Below, piece after piece: positions 60,043 to 61,649 of a DNA stretch of 61,649 nucleotides; position 1 is the stretch's first letter; each line of letters opens with the position of its first letter. The DNA comes from an uncultured Bacteroidales bacterium (GTDB lineage Bacteria; Bacteroidota; Bacteroidia; Bacteroidales; FEN-979), in assembly GCA_903828645.1 (NCBI GenBank), contig CAIKNA010000067.1:1-61649 (forward strand). Direction: 5' to 3'. Both the position numbers and the translations under genes were made by a program. The notes under the pieces were generated by a model. The model worked only from the letters and a program-made list of their open reading frames with translations. It was not told the origin of the DNA and ran no database searches.

Positions 60043-61407
60043 ATGGCACCGACCGGTAGTTTCCTTAAAATATCCGCTATTTTTTTTCTGCTGCTGGCTT
60101 ATTCTTTTTCCTTTTCGCAGGGCAGCTGGTCGCGGATCAATGTTCCGGCCACGCAGTCTTTAAAATCAGTATGCTTTGTCGACAGTCTTTACGGATGGGT
60201 GGCCGGAGATTCGGGTACCATCCTTCATACCGTCGACGGCGGGTTTACCTGGCTGCACCAGGACACCCATGCAGTGAACGACGTGCAGGATGTTTTTTTC
60301 CTGAACCGCAACCTGGGATGGGCCTCCGCCAATAATTTCACTACCAGCCCCTATGGCACAATTCTTCTGAAGACCACCAACGGAGGAGCCAACTGGGAGA
60401 GCCATCCCTACCCGGTCGACAACATTTTCATCACCTGCATTCTTTTCAGGGATTCGCTGAACGGATGGATGGGCGGACAGCCGCACGCACTGGTAAAGAC
60501 CACCGATGGAGGCATTACATGGGTGCAGGCAGCGATCGACACAAGTACCCTCGCATTCTTCCCGGTGCTGTGCATCCAGTTTTACAACGATAAGTTTGGT
60601 TATGCCAGCGGCGGAATGTTTGACATTGCCGGTGTAATATGGAATACTTCAAACGGGGGTGACCTGTGGCACGCCATGAATGCCTCCAGCGCCCCTGCGG
60701 ATGAGGTTCACGGGCTGCATATTTTCGACTCCCTGCATGTGATGGGTGCCGGCGGGGATCCCGATTTCGGTTACGGAGTAGGCATGATCCAGACGTTCGA
60801 TGGCGGGCTGAACTGGACCTACCACGAACTCGACATCCAGGGCAACGCCTATGACCTGGATTTCAGGAATGCACAGGAGGCTTGGGCCCCGCTCGGTCCA
60901 AGGAGAAAATTGATCTATAGCATGGATGCAGGCAACACCTGGACACAGATCACCTCGCCCGATTCGACAGCCATTTACGACATGACCTTCCCTGATTCCC
61001 TGCACGGGTTCGCTGTAGGAAGGGATGGGGCCGTGCTGAAATATCACCCGCCGGTGATTCCTGCTGTCGGGCCAGGGCTGTTGCCGGATAAAGATTTCAT
61101 CCTGTACCAGAACATCCCGAACCCTGTGCATTCGGCCACCCTCTTCAGGTTCACAGTACCCTCCCCCGGGATGAATGAAACGATGTACAACGGCAAATCA
61201 ACGCCCTTCCTGCAGCTGAAAGTTTACAATGCTTATGGAAAAGAGGTCGCCTCCATGGTAAATGAATTGCTGCCTCCCGGAGATCATGAAATTTCCTTCA
61301 ACACAGAGGGGCTGCCCGGGGGTATTTACTTTTACCTGCTCCAGGTTTCCATCGATGGTCATCAGCAGGTGGTTGCCGGGCCCAGGAGGATGATTGTGAT
61401 GAAATGA
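60043..61407 (+). CDS. YCF48-like beta-propeller protein with T9SS sorting domain
   Basis: 454 residues; signal peptide (ISAIFFLLLAYSFSFSQG). Six or so YCF48/BNR-like blades (DSLYGWVAGDSGTILHTVDGGFTW, DSLNGWMGGQPHALVKTTDGGITW). The C-terminal type A sorting domain starts at ILYQNIPNPVHSAT and ends RRMIVMK. Secreted by the type IX system; function unknown. Confidence 0.9.
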   Translation: MAPTGSFLKISAIFFLLLAYSFSFSQGSWSRINVPATQSLKSVCFVDSLYGWVAGDSGTILHTVDGGFTWLHQDTHAVNDVQDVFFLNRNLGWASANNFTTSPYGTILLKTTNGGANWESHPYPVDNIFITCILFRDSLNGWMGGQPHALVKTTDGGITWVQAAIDTSTLAFFPVLCIQFYNDKFGYASGGMFDIAGVIWNTSNGGDLWHAMNASSAPADEVHGLHIFDSLHVMGAGGDPDFGYGVGMIQTFDGGLNWTYHELDIQGNAYDLDFRNAQEAWAPLGPRRKLIYSMDAGNTWTQITSPDSTAIYDMTFPDSLHGFAVGRDGAVLKYHPPVIPAVGPGLLPDKDFILYQNIPNPVHSATLFRFTVPSPGMNETMYNGKSTPFLQLKVYNAYGKEVASMVNELLPPGDHEISFNTEGLPGGIYFYLLQVSIDGHQQVVAGPRRMIVMK

Positions 61408-61419
61408 GGAGGCTTGCGT

Positions 61420-61447
61420 GACGGGTGACGGGTGACACGTGAGAGGT
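61420..61447. repeat. Heptamer array, GACGGGT x2, GACACGT, GAGAGGT
   Basis: Four units in register, 13 nt after the stop of the T9SS gene and before the convergent TonB-dependent receptor. Same family as the end of the 55836 array. Confidence 0.85.
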
Positions 61448-61460
61448 GAGGCTGACGGGA

Positions 61461-61649
61461 TTAAAAAGAATAACCAAGGTTGAGGGAGAGATAATAGTTC
61501 CGGGGTGCGCCGGGTTCGTAAAACCGCTTTTCGGCTGAGTTGGCATTGATAAACCCGACATACGACTCATTGAAGATGTTATTAACCCCGCCGGAGGCCA
61601 TGATGTTGAATTTGCCGAATTTCAGGTCGATGCCAATCAGCCCGTTCAA
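61461..61649 (-). CDS. TonB-dependent receptor, C-terminal fragment
   Basis: 63 codons at the window edge (TAA/stop at 61461-61463; the upstream part lies outside). FNIMASGGVNNIFNESYVGF and a closing strand NYYLSLNLGYSF with terminal Phe are typical of the last beta-strands of a TonB-dependent outer-membrane receptor barrel. Substrate cannot be inferred. Confidence 0.85.
   Translation of the reverse strand: MNGLIGIDLKFGKFNIMASGGVNNIFNESYVGFINANSAEKRFYEPGAPRNYYLSLNLGYSF

Overview
The window reads as a chromosomal segment of an environmental, probably anaerobic member of the Bacteroidota (Bacteroidales-like). The evidence is several secreted proteins with type IX secretion (T9SS) C-terminal sorting domains, a TonB-dependent receptor fragment, BACON, FISUMP and 3-coathanger domains, promoters of the Bacteroidota form (TTG, a 19-21 nt spacer, then TAnnTTTG), and fermentation genes such as acetate kinase. 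No rRNA, tRNA, transposase, phage gene or CRISPR array was seen.

Layout. 1-10968 (minus) holds two giant multidomain secreted proteins that share a repeated ~165-residue module. 11463-16101 (plus) is an arsenic-resistance operon: operator palindrome, secreted Cys-rich thioredoxin-like protein, FtsX-type ABC permease and ATPase, ArsR, thioredoxin-type ArsC and Acr3. It runs tail-to-tail into sodB. 16688-28543 carries two S41 proteases, an alpha/beta hydrolase, a BlaI/M56 repressor-sensor pair, a fused and broken M23/transglutaminase locus, and an S9 oligopeptidase. 28558-34533 holds two closely related NarL-type regulators on either side of a lipoprotein and a FISUMP protein whose C-terminus looks like the variable region of a diversity-generating retroelement; the second regulator overlaps a TPR histidine kinase. 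34573-46002 is mostly metabolic and stress genes: an Ldh_2 dehydrogenase, L-2-hydroxyglutarate oxidase, a truncated SDR gene, an acyl-CoA ligase, HdeD, a TPR class III cyclase, a Cys-rich membrane protein and two universal stress proteins.

46112-53319 contains three scattered cassettes for small paralogous secreted proteins. Each has the same upstream dyad (TGCGTA-N4-TACGCA), the same block and promoter, and a GC-rich terminator. An unpaired NarL-type regulator, a PAS histidine kinase, an S41 protease, a YD-repeat-like protein and a four-span membrane protein lie among them. 53342-61649 has a protein with four glycogen-binding-like modules, a retropepsin-like protease, a B12 radical SAM protein, 3-hydroxyacyl-CoA dehydrogenase, acetate kinase, a T9SS YCF48-like protein and the end of a TonB-dependent receptor.

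A feature of the whole window is a set of short tandem arrays with a strict 7-nt period at gene ends. Ten arrays at nine loci use different but related heptamers, and six of them begin at or within 1 nt of a stop codon.
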